A DNA stretch of 64,000 nucleotides from Ensifer sp. Root278 (GCF_001429285.1 NZ_LMJJ01000012.1:62530-126529), one strand, 5' to 3'; positions 34,240 to 43,897 are shown, counted from the first letter of the stretch. A program made the numbers and translations. Notes: a model not told the origin generated them from the sequence alone.

Positions 34240-34662
34240 TCAGGCAACCGTCAGCTTGACGTCGATATTGCCCTTGGTCGCATGGCTATAGGGGCAAACG
34301 ATATGCGCCTTCTGGACGAGGTCTTCGAGAACCGCCTTGTCGACGCCCGGAGACGTGATCTCAAGCGCGGCATCGATACCGAAGCCGGTGCCATCTTCGC
34401 GCGGACCAATGCCGACTGTTCCCGTCACTTTCGTGTCTTCCGGAAGCTTTACCTTCTCCTTGCCGGCGACGAACTTCAGGGCGCCGAGGAAGCAGGCCGA
34501 GTAGCCAGCGGCAAAGAGCTGTTCAGGATTGGTGCCGCGGGCGCCGTCGCCGCCAAGTTCCTTCGGCACAGTAAGGGTGACATCGAGAACGCCATCGGCG
34601 CTCTTGGCCTGGCCAGCACGGCCACCGGTTGCGGATGCAGTGGTGCGGTAGAGAATAGGCAT
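34240..34662 (-). CDS. ohr: Organic hydroperoxide resistance protein Ohr
   Basis: 140 residues, OsmC/Ohr family. It reduces organic hydroperoxides through a dithiol mechanism using lipoyl electron donors. The two active cysteines are Cys57 (YSACFLGAL) and Cys123 ([14 protein letters not shown]). The catalytic Arg is in [13 protein letters not shown]. Start at [14 protein letters not shown], with GGAG upstream. It is divergent from an ohrR-type regulator, the standard arrangement. Confidence 0.96.
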   Translation of the reverse strand: MPILYRTTASATGGRAGQAKSADGVLDVTLTVPKELGGDGARGTNPEQLFAAGYSACFLGALKFVAGKEKVKLPEDTKVTGTVGIGPREDGTGFGIDAALEITSPGVDKAVLEDLVQKAHIVCPYSHATKGNIDVKLTVA

Positions 34663-34722
34663 TGGCGGTCTCCTTTGCGTTTCCAAGTGGATGAGGGTTA
34701 GATAGCGCAAAATTCAATTGCG

Positions 34723-34739
34723 TGCAAATTAATTTTGCA
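34723..34739. promoter_or_regulatory. OhrR-type operator between ohr and ohrR
   Basis: TGCAAA-TTAAT-TTTGCA (34723-34739) in an AT-rich stretch, with a related half-site series CAAAATTCAATTG just before. OhrR boxes in relatives are similar AT-rich dyads; the exact footprint is inferred. Confidence 0.7.
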
Positions 34740-34776
34740 AATTGCATTTTCGCCCTGTTTTTGCGAGAATGCGACC

Positions 34777-35253
34777 ATGGCAAACAAAGCGGCACATATA
34801 GATACCATTCCGGAGGAGGCGCTGTCGCTCGGCAAGCAGCTCTGCTTTGCCGTCTATTCGGCGGCGCATGCCTTCAATCGTGCCTACAAGCCGCTGCTCG
34901 ATCGTTTCGGCCTCACCTACCCGCAATATCTCGTGCTGCTTGCGCTATGGCAACAGGACGAAATGACGGTGAAGCGCATTGGCGAGGAGATAGGGCTCGA
35001 TTCCGGAACGCTGTCGCCGCTTCTGAAACGCCTGGAGGCAGCCGGCTTTGTCGCGCGCCAGCGCGACCCAGGTGACGAGCGACAGGTAATCGTTCGCCTC
35101 ACGGAGAAAGGCCGCGATTTGAAAAGCGAGGCCTTCGGTATTCTCATAGATATCGGCAAGGCTTCAGGCTGCAGCCTGGAAGAAGCGGGCGAAATCCGCG
35201 AGACGCTGCATCAGTTGACGCGGCAGCTCAATTCCGGCCATGGCGCGGACTGA
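34777..35253 (+). CDS. ohrR: MarR family organic-hydroperoxide sensor OhrR
   Basis: 158 residues. The peroxide-sensing Cys23 lies in GKQLCFAVYSAAHAFNRAYKPLL, just as in Xanthomonas and Bacillus OhrR. The winged HTH follows (RIGEEIGLDSGTLSPLLKRLEAAGFVARQRD). Oxidation of the Cys releases DNA and induces ohr. Start at MANKAAHIDTIPEE. The shared AT-rich gap with ohr holds the operator. Only one further Cys (GKASGCSLEE) lies in the C-terminal half. Confidence 0.94.
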   Translation: MANKAAHIDTIPEEALSLGKQLCFAVYSAAHAFNRAYKPLLDRFGLTYPQYLVLLALWQQDEMTVKRIGEEIGLDSGTLSPLLKRLEAAGFVARQRDPGDERQVIVRLTEKGRDLKSEAFGILIDIGKASGCSLEEAGEIRETLHQLTRQLNSGHGAD

Positions 35254-35313
35254 CATTTGCAGAGGCCGCCCCTCGTGACTGGGGGATGCCGCGAGCGACG
35301 ACGCCCGTGGTTG

Positions 35314-36102
35314 TTAGATGACGAGGATCGGCGCCTTGCCACGCACGCGATCGTAGAGGTCCATGACATCCTGGTTGAGCATGCGAACGCAGCCGGACGA
35401 GACGGCCTTGCCGATCGACTTCCATTCCGGCGTTCCGTGGACGCGGTAGAGCGTGTCCTGACCATTCTGGAAGATGTAGAGAGCGCGTGAACCGAGCGGG
35501 TTGTTGAGGCCCGGCGCCATACCGCCATTCTTGGCCGAATAGGGTTTCAGCTGCGGCTGGCGGGCGACCATGCTGTCCGGCGGGGTCCAGCGCGGCCACT
35601 TCTGCTTCCACTGGATGACGCCGCGGCCCGACCAGGCGAAACCTTCACGGCCGAGGCCGACGCCGTAGCGCAGTGCCCGGCCGCCCGGCTGGATCAGATA
35701 GAGGTAGCGGTCACCGGTATCGACGACGATCGTTCCCGGCTGTTCGCCAAAGGGATCGCTGACCTCCTGACGATAGAAGCGCGCGTCGATCTGACGGAAC
35801 GGTACCTCCGGCACCTGATAGCCGCCGTCGTACATGGAGGCATAAATATCCGAAACATAGAGGCCCTGCGGCGGCAGACCGGTCGGAACTGGCCCTGGGC
35901 CATCCTGCCTTTCATAGATGCCTTCCGCGCGCGGATCGGTAAAGCGTCCTTCGAGCGCAGGATTGCGGAACACAGGCGCCGTCTCATAGCGGAAGACGTC
36001 CGTGTTCATCGAGGAGGTGCAGCCTGCAAGACCGGCGGAGGCAAGAGCCAATCCGGACGAGCGGAGAAATTGACGGCGGGAGAAGACGACTGAAGAGGAC
36101 AT
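35314..36102 (-). CDS. L,D-transpeptidase (YkuD), Tat-exported lipoprotein
   Basis: 262 residues. N-terminal twin-arginine signal SRRQFLRSSGLALASAGLAGC, which also carries a lipobox (LAGC), then a YkuD domain with the catalytic HGTPEWKSIGKAVSSGCVRM motif, Cys238. Such enzymes form 3-3 crosslinks in peptidoglycan or attach lipoproteins to it. Start at Met 36102 (MSSSVVFSRRQF) is chosen so that the twin-Arg is near the N-terminus; two further upstream Mets in frame are possible. Tat plus lipobox together is uncommon but known in rhizobia. Confidence 0.88.
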   Translation of the reverse strand: MSSSVVFSRRQFLRSSGLALASAGLAGCTSSMNTDVFRYETAPVFRNPALEGRFTDPRAEGIYERQDGPGPVPTGLPPQGLYVSDIYASMYDGGYQVPEVPFRQIDARFYRQEVSDPFGEQPGTIVVDTGDRYLYLIQPGGRALRYGVGLGREGFAWSGRGVIQWKQKWPRWTPPDSMVARQPQLKPYSAKNGGMAPGLNNPLGSRALYIFQNGQDTLYRVHGTPEWKSIGKAVSSGCVRMLNQDVMDLYDRVRGKAPILVI

Positions 36103-36246
36103 CGAACTCTGAAGGGCTTGAGTGCGGCCTGAGGAGTGCTGCATGAAATTGCTTAACGAAACACTACGCACAGCCCCTCGGAATGGGGCGATGCTTGCAT
36201 TTCCGGCTGGACCGAAGCTTGCGTCTTGGCGTGAAACGAAGAGAAC

Positions 36247-38580
36247 TCAGACGCTGTGAGCGTTGAAACGTGGCTGGCGCATCAGTGTTTCAAAATCCGG
36301 CGCGGAGAGCGGCCGGCTGAAGAAATAGCCTTGGATCTCGTCACAGCCGCTCTGGCGCAGGAACTCGACCTGGGCCTGGTTTTCCACACCTTCGGCGATG
36401 ACGCGCAGGCCAAGATTTTGGGCGAGTGAGATGATCGCCGCGGTGATCGCGTTGTCGTCGAGATCGACAGGAATATCCGCAACGAAGGACCGGTCGATCT
36501 TAAGGCGGCGCACCGGGAAGCGCTTCAAGGCGCTGAGGCTAGAATAGCCGGTGCCGAAATCGTCGATTGCCAGGTGCACGCCGATCGCCTGCAGCTCATG
36601 CATGGTGGCAATCGCCCCCGGCACGTCCTGCATGATCAGGCTTTCCGTCAGCTCAAGCTCGAGACAGCAGGGCTCAAGCCCGGTTTCGGCGAGAATTGCC
36701 GCCACGTGACCTGCCCAGTTGCGCTCGCGGAACTGGCGCGCCGAAACGTTGACGCTGACGATCAGCGGCGGCAGGCCGTCATCCTGCCAGTCCTTGGCCT
36801 GGCGGCAAGCGGCGCGCAGCACCCAGTCACCGATCGGCACGATCAGCCCGGTTTCTTCGGCAAGCGGAATGAACTCGGCCGGCGAAACCGTGCCGCGCTC
36901 TGGATGACGCCAACGAAGCAAGGCTTCGGCTGCGAAAACGCGGCCATTCGCAAGGTTCATCTGCGGCTGGAACTGCAGAAAGAATTCTTCGTGTGCCAGC
37001 GCCCTGCGCAGCTCCTCCTGCTGACGCAGCTTCTCGTGCGCCTTGGCGGCCATTTCCTCGGTGAAGACCTGCAGATTGTTGCGCCCGAGCTCCTTGGCCC
37101 GATACATCGCCATGTCGGCATTGGCGAGCAGCTCGCCGACGGTCTTGCCCTGATTGGGAAAGCAGGCGACGCCCATGCTGCAGGTGACCTGCAGGCTTCG
37201 GCCCTCGATCTGCATCGGCCCCGCGATGGCGCGGCGAATATCTTCAAGCCTTGCCAGCACGACATCCCGTTCGCAGGGAAGGCCGTTCAGAAGCAGAATG
37301 AATTCGTCGCCGCCGACACGCACGACCATATCCGACTTGCGCACCGACGAGCGCATGCGGGAGGCGGTGACCTTCAACAGCTCGTCGCCGGCCGCATGGC
37401 CGAGCGTATCGTTGACCAGCTTGAAATTATCGAGATCGAGGAAGGCGAGCACCGCCCATTGACCGGTGCCGCGCAGGGCCTCCAGCGCCTCGGCGACCTG
37501 CTCCTCGAACAGCGCCCGGTTGGGCAGGCCCGTCAGCGCATCATGATGCGCCATGAAACTGATACGGTCCTCCGCGTGCTTGCGCTCGATTGCAATACCG
37601 GCGAGATGCGCCGCCATCGCAATCAGCTCCTTCTGCCCTTCGTTGGGAACGCAGACCGCGCCGGAATAGAGCGCAAATGTGCCAAGCACCTTGCGGTCGC
37701 GCGAATGGACGGGAGTCGACCAGCAGGAGCGGAACCCATAGGGTCGAACGAGCTCGCGATAATCGTCCCAGAGAGGATCGGCGAGAATGTCCGAGACGAT
37801 CACCTGTTCGCCGCGCCAGGCCGCCGTGCCGCAGGAGCCCATGTGAGGGCCGATCTCGACGCCATGGATCGTCGCGCAATAGCTCTCGTCGAGGCTTGGT
37901 GCCGCGCCATGGAACAGGTGGCGGCCATCGGCCGACAGCAACAGCACCGACCCCTTGATGCCAGGCATCAGCGCCTCGATCAGCAGGATCATGTCGCGGA
38001 AGAATTCGTCGAGCGGTCGGCTGTTGGCGATCATTTCCAGTAGGCGGGCCTGCCCTTCGAGCAGGCGTTCGGCCGCCTTTCTGTCGGAGATATCGCGCGA
38101 CACGCCGACGACGCCGACAATCTCGCCGCGCTTGTTGCGCAGCGGCACCTTGGAGGTCATCAGCCAGCGGTCGCGGCCCTTGCTGACGATCGCCCGTTCC
38201 TCGATGCCGAAAATCGGTTCGCCGGTTTCGATGACGCGGCGCTCGATGTCGGCGATCGCCTGTGCCATGTGCGGCGGATGGAGATCGAAGTCGGTCTTAC
38301 CGACGATATCCTTGAGACCTTCCAGGCCGTTGTCGGCAACAGTCACCTGGTTGGCGATGAGGAACCGCCCTTCGACATCCTTGGCATAGATGTAGTCGGG
38401 CACATGGTTGATCATCGTCTCCAACCAGTAGTGGCGGTCTGCGATGTCGGGTTCGGTCGGAAAGATCCGCGCAACTTCTTCCGCCAGCCGATGGCTGGCA
38501 TCGATCAGGCGACGTGTATCCTCGTTGCCGCCAGCATTTAAGGCGGCATATCGCGGATTGCGAGACGTGTTCTTCGCCAA
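36247..38580 (-). CDS. PAS-GAF-GGDEF-EAL c-di-GMP turnover protein
   Basis: 777 residues, no membrane segments. Order: PAS (about 40-170, with IYAKDVEGRFLIANQ and a PAC region VVGVSRDISDRKAAERLL), GAF (about 180-335, GSCGTAAWRGEQVIVSDI), GGDEF with an intact GGDEF at 423-427, and EAL with EALLRW from 552. The EAL active-site residues ELTESL, DDFGTGYSSL, LKIDRSF and AEGVENQAQ are present. Both catalytic halves look intact, so it may make or break c-di-GMP depending on the sensor domains. It stands alone on its strand. Confidence 0.93.
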   Translation of the reverse strand: MAKNTSRNPRYAALNAGGNEDTRRLIDASHRLAEEVARIFPTEPDIADRHYWLETMINHVPDYIYAKDVEGRFLIANQVTVADNGLEGLKDIVGKTDFDLHPPHMAQAIADIERRVIETGEPIFGIEERAIVSKGRDRWLMTSKVPLRNKRGEIVGVVGVSRDISDRKAAERLLEGQARLLEMIANSRPLDEFFRDMILLIEALMPGIKGSVLLLSADGRHLFHGAAPSLDESYCATIHGVEIGPHMGSCGTAAWRGEQVIVSDILADPLWDDYRELVRPYGFRSCWSTPVHSRDRKVLGTFALYSGAVCVPNEGQKELIAMAAHLAGIAIERKHAEDRISFMAHHDALTGLPNRALFEEQVAEALEALRGTGQWAVLAFLDLDNFKLVNDTLGHAAGDELLKVTASRMRSSVRKSDMVVRVGGDEFILLLNGLPCERDVVLARLEDIRRAIAGPMQIEGRSLQVTCSMGVACFPNQGKTVGELLANADMAMYRAKELGRNNLQVFTEEMAAKAHEKLRQQEELRRALAHEEFFLQFQPQMNLANGRVFAAEALLRWRHPERGTVSPAEFIPLAEETGLIVPIGDWVLRAACRQAKDWQDDGLPPLIVSVNVSARQFRERNWAGHVAAILAETGLEPCCLELELTESLIMQDVPGAIATMHELQAIGVHLAIDDFGTGYSSLSALKRFPVRRLKIDRSFVADIPVDLDDNAITAAIISLAQNLGLRVIAEGVENQAQVEFLRQSGCDEIQGYFFSRPLSAPDFETLMRQPRFNAHSV

Positions 38581-38717
38581 GCAAGGCCTCCCGACGCGCT
38601 CAGCCGCGTCGCTGGTCGATCTTTCCCCACTTCACGTTAGACGAGCAAGAGTTAGCCCTTCCTAAATAACTTGTAGAAAAATCGTGCAGAGGTTGCAATC
38701 TCCAAGTTGCGTGCCTG

Positions 38718-38746
38718 AAAAGAAGGGGTGACGGCGCCACCCCTTC
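38718..38746 (-). terminator. Intrinsic terminator of the PepSY gene
   Basis: 9-bp stem GAAGGGGTG (38722-38730) / CACCCCTTC (38738-38746); leftwards it is followed by TTTTC. It lies 8 bp after the stop at 38754. Confidence 0.75.
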
Positions 38747-38753
38747 GTCGATT

Positions 38754-40124
38754 TCAGGACAGACGTCGGCGCGCCGCCGGCGCGAGCATCAGCAGTTGGT
38801 CGGCCACCACCATGATAACGATCGCAAGCCCCGTCAGCGGAAAAGTGAGGTCAAAGAAAATGGCCATGATCCACAATCCTGCATAGACACTGCGCTTCGG
38901 CGGCATCGGCGGCACCCCGACGCGCCCCGCCGGGCGACGCTTCCACCACATGACGACGGCGGAGAGCGAGATGAGCACGATGGACAGGCAGGCGGCAAGC
39001 ATCAACAACTGATTGGCGCGCCCCCACTCCTGCCCCTTGTGCACGTTGATGCTCCATTCGATCGCCTTTCCGAGCGCCGGGTAATCGCCAAAGGCTACAT
39101 CGACAAGCGGTTTGCCGGAGTACTGGTCGATGTGGATCGTGCGCTCCCGTGCGAGCTCGGCCGGAAAGATCGCGGCCGTGTAGACGCCGCTCTCATCGGT
39201 CGGGAGCGCCAGCTCATAGCCGGGCAGCATGCCGGCCTCATCGGCGATCGCGACCGCGCGGTCTATGCCGACCGGCTCGGCGCCGACGCCGCTCGACGTC
39301 GGGACCGGAGCATTCTCCATCAGCCAGTTCGCCCTGGGGAGGACATCGGTCGAAACCTTGGTCGCGGTTGGCACCTGGTCCCAAAGCACCGCGGGATAGC
39401 CGAGCCCCATGGCCGTCAGCTTGCCGTTGACGGTGGCGCCCCAGTAGCCGGACCACAGAAGACCGGAGAAGGCGAGGAAGACGATCAGCAGCCCGGCGAC
39501 GATGCCGGTCACGGCATGAAGGTCACGCCAGAACACGCGGCGCGCGGGCGTGCCGCGCACGGTCAGCACACCGCCGGTCTGCTGGCGCGGCCACCAGAGA
39601 TAAATGCCGGTGAAGACCAGCAGAATGGCAAAGCCCGCAACAATCTCGATGATCGTTTCGACCGACTTACCGAAATAGTCGAGGCTGTGCAGGTCCTCGA
39701 CCACCTGATTGAACTCTTCCGTGGGCGCGACGTGATCGAGGATGGCGCCGGTATAGGGATCGACGAAGACCAGCATTTTGGCCTTGCCGATACCCACCGT
39801 GACGCGCGCCGAGCGATCGGCACCGGCGGGTGTGCGATAGGAGACGGCGGCGCTGCCGGGCACGGATTCGACAGCGGTGGCGACGATCGCCGAAGGCGGC
39901 AGCCGTTCGGTCCCGGCAGGCACGATGTTGCGATAGGCGAAGACGGTATCGTCGATCTCGTCGTTGAAGAGATAGAGGCCACCGGTGACGGCCAGGCTGA
40001 TCATGAACGGGATGACGAGCAGGCCGGCAAAGAAGTGCCAGCGCCAGATGGCGCGATAGAGGGAAATGCCGCGCTCGGCGGCGACCGGCTGCGCTGCGGC
40101 GCCGGTAAAGGATGCGGTTGTCAT
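38754..40124 (-). CDS. PepSY-associated membrane protein (iron-reductase/PiuB-like)
   Basis: 456 residues. Typical PepSY_TM layout: a first membrane helix (WHFFAGLLVIPFMISLAVTGGLYLF) with its conserved His, two PepSY modules, further helices with His residues (HAVTGIVAGLLIVFLAFSGLLW and NVHKGQEWG), and a C-terminal pair. The family is found with siderophore receptors and is thought to reduce metals at the inner membrane. No TonB receptor is adjacent. It lies 120 bp downstream of a small Cys-rich secreted protein gene on the same strand, probably one transcript. Confidence 0.88.
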   Translation of the reverse strand: MTTASFTGAAAQPVAAERGISLYRAIWRWHFFAGLLVIPFMISLAVTGGLYLFNDEIDDTVFAYRNIVPAGTERLPPSAIVATAVESVPGSAAVSYRTPAGADRSARVTVGIGKAKMLVFVDPYTGAILDHVAPTEEFNQVVEDLHSLDYFGKSVETIIEIVAGFAILLVFTGIYLWWPRQQTGGVLTVRGTPARRVFWRDLHAVTGIVAGLLIVFLAFSGLLWSGYWGATVNGKLTAMGLGYPAVLWDQVPTATKVSTDVLPRANWLMENAPVPTSSGVGAEPVGIDRAVAIADEAGMLPGYELALPTDESGVYTAAIFPAELARERTIHIDQYSGKPLVDVAFGDYPALGKAIEWSINVHKGQEWGRANQLLMLAACLSIVLISLSAVVMWWKRRPAGRVGVPPMPPKRSVYAGLWIMAIFFDLTFPLTGLAIVIMVVADQLLMLAPAARRRLS

Positions 40125-40244
40125 GGGTTTCTCCGGGAAATCCGCATTATCGCGGCTTCGCCTCGTGATGGTCGGGTCGGTCGCGGATCACGGCCGGCGA
40201 CGTCGAACAGCAGTTTCGACGCCTGGGAGGCCGTCAGCCGCCGC

Positions 40245-40613
40245 TCAAGCGGATATCAGGGAGAAACCCGATGGTGGCGCCCTAGGCCCTGTGCCGCCGC
40301 GGAGCACACCGCGAACAAACAGAAGTTCATTGGCAGGAACCGACACATGCCAGGCGAGAGATAGCGGTGGTGCGGCGATCGGATACGGCGCCGGCAGATC
40401 AGCGGGGGCGACGAGGCAGCAGGACTGGCATCCATGGCCTCTCGTACCACCTTTTCCGTCGGCATCGTCGTGGCCGGTGAGGCAGAGATCGGCAAACGTT
40501 CCATCGGGAAGCGCGTAGGCGGTCGTATCAGGCGCAACCGGCATGGCGACCGCCGGCTGCTGGATCAGGGCCGAGATGACGAGGACAAGCGCGCAGAGCA
40601 AACGCGCCGCCAT
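40245..40613 (-). CDS. Small secreted Cys/His-containing protein (DUF2946-like)
   Basis: 122 residues. Signal peptide MAARLLCALVLVISALIQQPAVA, then a His/Cys cluster (CLTGHDDADGKGGTRGHGCQSCCLVAPADLPAP). DUF2946 proteins share this kind of compact Cys motif and often sit with metal-uptake genes. It lies directly upstream of the PepSY gene, fitting a metal-handling operon. Start at the Met that begins the signal peptide; upstream in-frame residues lack one. Confidence 0.7.
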   Translation of the reverse strand: MAARLLCALVLVISALIQQPAVAMPVAPDTTAYALPDGTFADLCLTGHDDADGKGGTRGHGCQSCCLVAPADLPAPYPIAAPPLSLAWHVSVPANELLFVRGVLRGGTGPRAPPSGFSLISA

Positions 40614-40820
40614 GTCCGTCAACCGATCGCCTAGAAACCGTCGCGCCAAAAGTGCCCCCAAAATCGACTGCGACAGCTAAAGACCAACGGCGCGAAAGGC
40701 AAGCGGGCAATGGGCCGCATGGCCTATCAAAAGATTTCATGTGTGGTATCAGCGGCGCCGGCTTTCGCCGTCCAGCACGCTTGGCTTAAGACAAGGTCAC
40801 GGCAACGACGGGAGGACGAC

Positions 40821-41483
40821 ATGCTGACGATCTACGGAGTCTATCGCTCGCGCGCATCGCGCAATTACTGGATGGCGCGGGAGCTCGGAATCCCCTTCAC
40901 GTCCGTTCCGGTCATCCAGGCGCGCCGGGTTGCAGATCCGCTTGCCGCCGATGCGCCCATCAACACCAAGTCGCCGGCCTTCCTCGCCGTCAACCCGATG
41001 GGTCTGATTCCGGCGATCGAAGACGACGGCGTCGTACTGACGGAATCGCTTGCCAACAATCTTTTCCTTGCGCGCAAATACGGCGGCCCGCTGGGACCGG
41101 CTGATATCCGTGAAGAGGGACTGATGGGCAACTGGACGATGTGGGCGGCGACGGAGGTCGAGCCGCATGCGGTGCAGATCATCCTCACCTACGACTACGG
41201 CACTGAGGAAACCGACCAAGGCAGGGCAACGATCACTACCTGCGCCAAGTCCCTCGACAAGGTGTTTACCCGCCTGGAAGAGCACCTCGACGGGCGCGAC
41301 TACCTGGTTGGCGATCGCTTCACCGTAGCCGACCTCAACCTCGCGGAAGTCTTCCGCTACGCCATGAGCCAGAAACAGCTCTTCGAGAAGCATCCACGCG
41401 TTTCGGCCTGGCTTGCCCGCTGCCATGCCCGCCCGGCTTTCAAGGCGATGATGGAAGAGCGGCTGAAAGAGCCGGCGGATTGA
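40821..41483 (+). CDS. Glutathione S-transferase family protein
   Basis: 220 residues. N-terminal thioredoxin-like domain ([23 protein letters not shown]) with the cis-Pro segment [19 protein letters not shown], and an all-helical C-terminal domain ending [17 protein letters not shown]. It likely conjugates or reduces with glutathione; Ser rather than Cys occupies the usual N-terminal active position. Start at ATG 40821, GGGAGG 5 nt upstream. Convergent with a GcvA-type LysR gene. Confidence 0.9.
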   Translation: MLTIYGVYRSRASRNYWMARELGIPFTSVPVIQARRVADPLAADAPINTKSPAFLAVNPMGLIPAIEDDGVVLTESLANNLFLARKYGGPLGPADIREEGLMGNWTMWAATEVEPHAVQIILTYDYGTEETDQGRATITTCAKSLDKVFTRLEEHLDGRDYLVGDRFTVADLNLAEVFRYAMSQKQLFEKHPRVSAWLARCHARPAFKAMMEERLKEPAD

Positions 41484-41513
41484 GCCGTCCGGAGGGGGGC
41501 TCGTTTCAAGTGA

Positions 41514-42452
41514 TCAGCGCATGGTCGCCGCGTCGAAGCGTACGCGCGGCGCCCTGAGATCGAGCAGGCGCATGCCCTCCTCCACCTCGTCACGAACCCA
41601 GCGCTTGAAGGCGGCTGCGGCCTTGCTTTCCCGCCGCGATGGCGAGCTGACGAAGTAGTGGCCGTAGCCGGTGCCCACGCGGATACCGAAGGGCACGACC
41701 AAACTGCCTTGGGTGATCGCGAAGCCGGCGAGCGTCTGCCAGGCGAGCATGACCCCCTGCCCCGAGATCGCCGCATCGAGCACCAGCGACGCCTCATTGA
41801 ACGTGTGGCGAACGGTCATTTCGGCACCGGAGAGGCCGACTTCGCGAAGCCACACCTCCCAGCTGAACATCGAGTGTCCGTCGATCACGGCGGGGAGCTT
41901 TAGAATATCTGCAGGTACGCGCAAGTTCTGCGCCACGACCGGCGAACAGACGGGAAAGACCTCCTGCTGCAACAGCAGTTCGGATTTAACGCCAGGCCAG
42001 TCGCCCGAGCCCACACGGATGCCGACATCCACATCCGATGTGTCGAGATTGACGAGCTTGGTCGTGGCATCGATGCGCAGGCGAATGTCGGGGTGGCGCT
42101 CGGCGAAACGGTTCAGCCGATAGACCAGCCAGCGGGCGGCAAAGACCGGTGCCACCGAGATCGTCAGCACCGACTCGTCGCGTCGCCGAGCCGAGGCCAC
42201 GGCCTCCGCCAGCTCCTGAAAGGCGTTGCTGAGGCGGACGAGGAAACGCAGGCCAAAGTCGGTCGGGACGAGGCCGCGCGGCGTGCGCTCGAACAGGATG
42301 CGGCCAAGCTGGGCCTCCGCCTTGGCAATCTGCTGGCTGACGGCGCCTGAGGTCACGCCGAGCTCCTCGGCAGCAGCCGCCAACGAACCAAGGCGACCGG
42401 CCGCTTCCACGGCGCGAAGCCCGTTCAAATGGACGGAATTCAGATCTCTCAT
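41514..42452 (-). CDS. LysR family regulator, GcvA type
   Basis: 312 residues. The N-terminal HTH is LNGLRAVEAAGRLGSLAAAAEELGVTSGAVSQQIAKAEAQLG, then FERTPRGLVPTDFG, the GcvA-group pattern. Divergent from a 69-residue gene across about 90 bp. The target is not evident. Confidence 0.9.
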   Translation of the reverse strand: MRDLNSVHLNGLRAVEAAGRLGSLAAAAEELGVTSGAVSQQIAKAEAQLGRILFERTPRGLVPTDFGLRFLVRLSNAFQELAEAVASARRRDESVLTISVAPVFAARWLVYRLNRFAERHPDIRLRIDATTKLVNLDTSDVDVGIRVGSGDWPGVKSELLLQQEVFPVCSPVVAQNLRVPADILKLPAVIDGHSMFSWEVWLREVGLSGAEMTVRHTFNEASLVLDAAISGQGVMLAWQTLAGFAITQGSLVVPFGIRVGTGYGHYFVSSPSRRESKAAAAFKRWVRDEVEEGMRLLDLRAPRVRFDAATMR

Positions 42453-42541
42453 ATAGTTTTCCTAAACCCGTTCGGTGCTATTCTCAATTGAAAAGACAGC
42501 GAGACAGGCAGATCATCCAAGCATCGAAAGGATGGGCCGCC

Positions 42542-42751
42542 ATGTTGAAGCTTCTCTCGATGTTGACCGCATTCGCCACTTTTGAAAGTCGGAAGCAGGA
42601 TACGCGACTAGCCTGGGCGCGTGACCCGCTGCAGCACCCGGATCTCGAGCGGATGGACGAACGCGAACTCGGTGATCTGCCCTTCCCCGGCTGGCCCTGG
42701 CCGCGCGCGGCCGAGTGCGCCAGCGACTGCCTGCAAGCCGGGGGCCGGTGA
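42542..42751 (+). CDS. Small hypothetical protein (DUF1127-like neighbourhood)
   Basis: 69 residues from ATG 42542 (MLKLLSMLTAFATFESRKQ). The central segment DPLQHPDLERMDERELGDLPF resembles the HPdLxxMdxRELaDLP pattern of short rhizobial DUF1127-type proteins, which are often divergent from LysR genes as here. No signal peptide or membrane helix. Coding status rests on this motif and position. Confidence 0.55.
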   Translation: MLKLLSMLTAFATFESRKQDTRLAWARDPLQHPDLERMDERELGDLPFPGWPWPRAAECASDCLQAGGR

Positions 42752-42781
42752 CGGACAATGACCCTGTGATATGCTGACGGG

Positions 42782-43135
42782 ATGAGCGAGGATCTCGACC
42801 GCAATTTCGCACGGGTCGTCAAGCTGGCGGAAGCCGCCGGCTTGCCGGAGGTTGCCATCGGCACCTCCTACGGCACGCCGGCACTGCTGGTGAAAGACAA
42901 GAGCTTCGTGCGCATGAAGGACGGCGACACGCTTGTCGTCATGTGTGCGCTCGAGGAAAAGGAATTGCTGCTGGAACTCGACCCGCAACTCTATTTCGAG
43001 ACCGATCACTACAAAGGCTGGCCGGCGATGCTGGTTCGGCTTTCGGTGATCGACGATAAGAGCCTGACCGGGCGACTGGTTGCAGCCTGGCGCCAGAAGG
43101 CGCCAAAGCGGCTTGCTGCGAAACTCGCCGGCTGA
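42782..43135 (+). CDS. MmcQ/YjbR family protein
   Basis: 117 residues. MSEDLDRNFARVVKLAEAAGLPEVAIGTSYGTPAL and MVRLSVIDDKSLTGRLVAAWRQKAPKRL fit the MmcQ/YjbR fold, a DNA-binding-like domain of unknown role. 30 bp after the small gene on the same strand. Convergent with the dihydrofolate-reductase-like gene. Confidence 0.88.
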   Translation: MSEDLDRNFARVVKLAEAAGLPEVAIGTSYGTPALLVKDKSFVRMKDGDTLVVMCALEEKELLLELDPQLYFETDHYKGWPAMLVRLSVIDDKSLTGRLVAAWRQKAPKRLAAKLAG

Positions 43136-43141
43136 CCGCTT

Positions 43142-43726
43142 TCAGCTTCGATCCCCGACCTTGTAGATCAGGCAAACCTTGCCGTCATCGACCCTCTTCA
43201 CGTCATCGAGTTGCACGTAGTGGCGCTGGGCGATGGTTTCGAACAGCGCCTTGCCCTTCCCCACCACCAGGGGATGGATGGTGAGACGCAATTCGTCGAT
43301 CAGGCCGTGATCCATCAGGCTCGACACGGTGCGAGCGCCGCCGACGACATAGATGGTCCGACCCGGCTGGCGCCTTAGCTGCTCGATCTCGGCAGCATCG
43401 CGAACGATGGTGGCGTTGGCCCATTGCACCTCCGAGCGCTCTTTCGAGAGAACATAATGCGGCGTGCTCAAAGCAAAATCCGTATATTCGATCTCCTCCT
43501 GCGTCGGCACCTTGCCGGTAAACTCCAGCGGCGCATGCGGATTCTGTTTGATCGCGCTCCAATATTGCTCATAGCCCGAATACATGCCGCTCCCGAGGAC
43601 GCAGGCATCGATCTCAGGCAGGAGGTCGAAGGTGTCCGACCAGGAATCGACCCAGTCCGTATAGCCATCCGGTCCATCGATCATCCCGTCGATGGACATC
43701 TGCATGCCGGCAACCACCTTGCGCAT
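43142..43726 (-). CDS. Dihydrofolate reductase family protein (RibD C-terminal-like)
   Basis: 194 residues. The family start is MRKVVAGMQMSIDGMIDGPDGYTDWVDS; the NADPH pocket is IYVVGGARTVSSLMDHGLIDELRLTIHPLVVGKGKALF. Proteins of this type reduce folate-like or flavin precursors; the exact substrate is unknown. ATG at 43726 is the start of the conserved region, although the frame is open to 44554. Divergent from a bestrophin-like gene. Confidence 0.88.
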   Translation of the reverse strand: MRKVVAGMQMSIDGMIDGPDGYTDWVDSWSDTFDLLPEIDACVLGSGMYSGYEQYWSAIKQNPHAPLEFTGKVPTQEEIEYTDFALSTPHYVLSKERSEVQWANATIVRDAAEIEQLRRQPGRTIYVVGGARTVSSLMDHGLIDELRLTIHPLVVGKGKALFETIAQRHYVQLDDVKRVDDGKVCLIYKVGDRS

Positions 43727-43897
43727 CGTCGTTGTCTCCCTGTTGGCGTTACGCAACAAGGACGTGCGCGCGGCGACTGAGCCGACATAGGCGGTAAAAA
43801 TCTCGCGCCGGCGGCTGGGGGCATCCAATGAGCGGCCTTCCATTTCAGAGCTCGCGCCTATACCGGTGGAAGCTGACGGCCACACAGGTGTTCTTCC

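Noticed and set aside
36574-38043. 489-codon plus-strand open frame opposite the PAS-GAF-GGDEF-EAL gene
   Set aside because: Shadow of a clear multidomain gene.
38796-40364. 522-codon plus-strand open frame opposite the PepSY gene
   Set aside because: Shadow; low-complexity Gly/Asp/Arg-rich translation without any domain.
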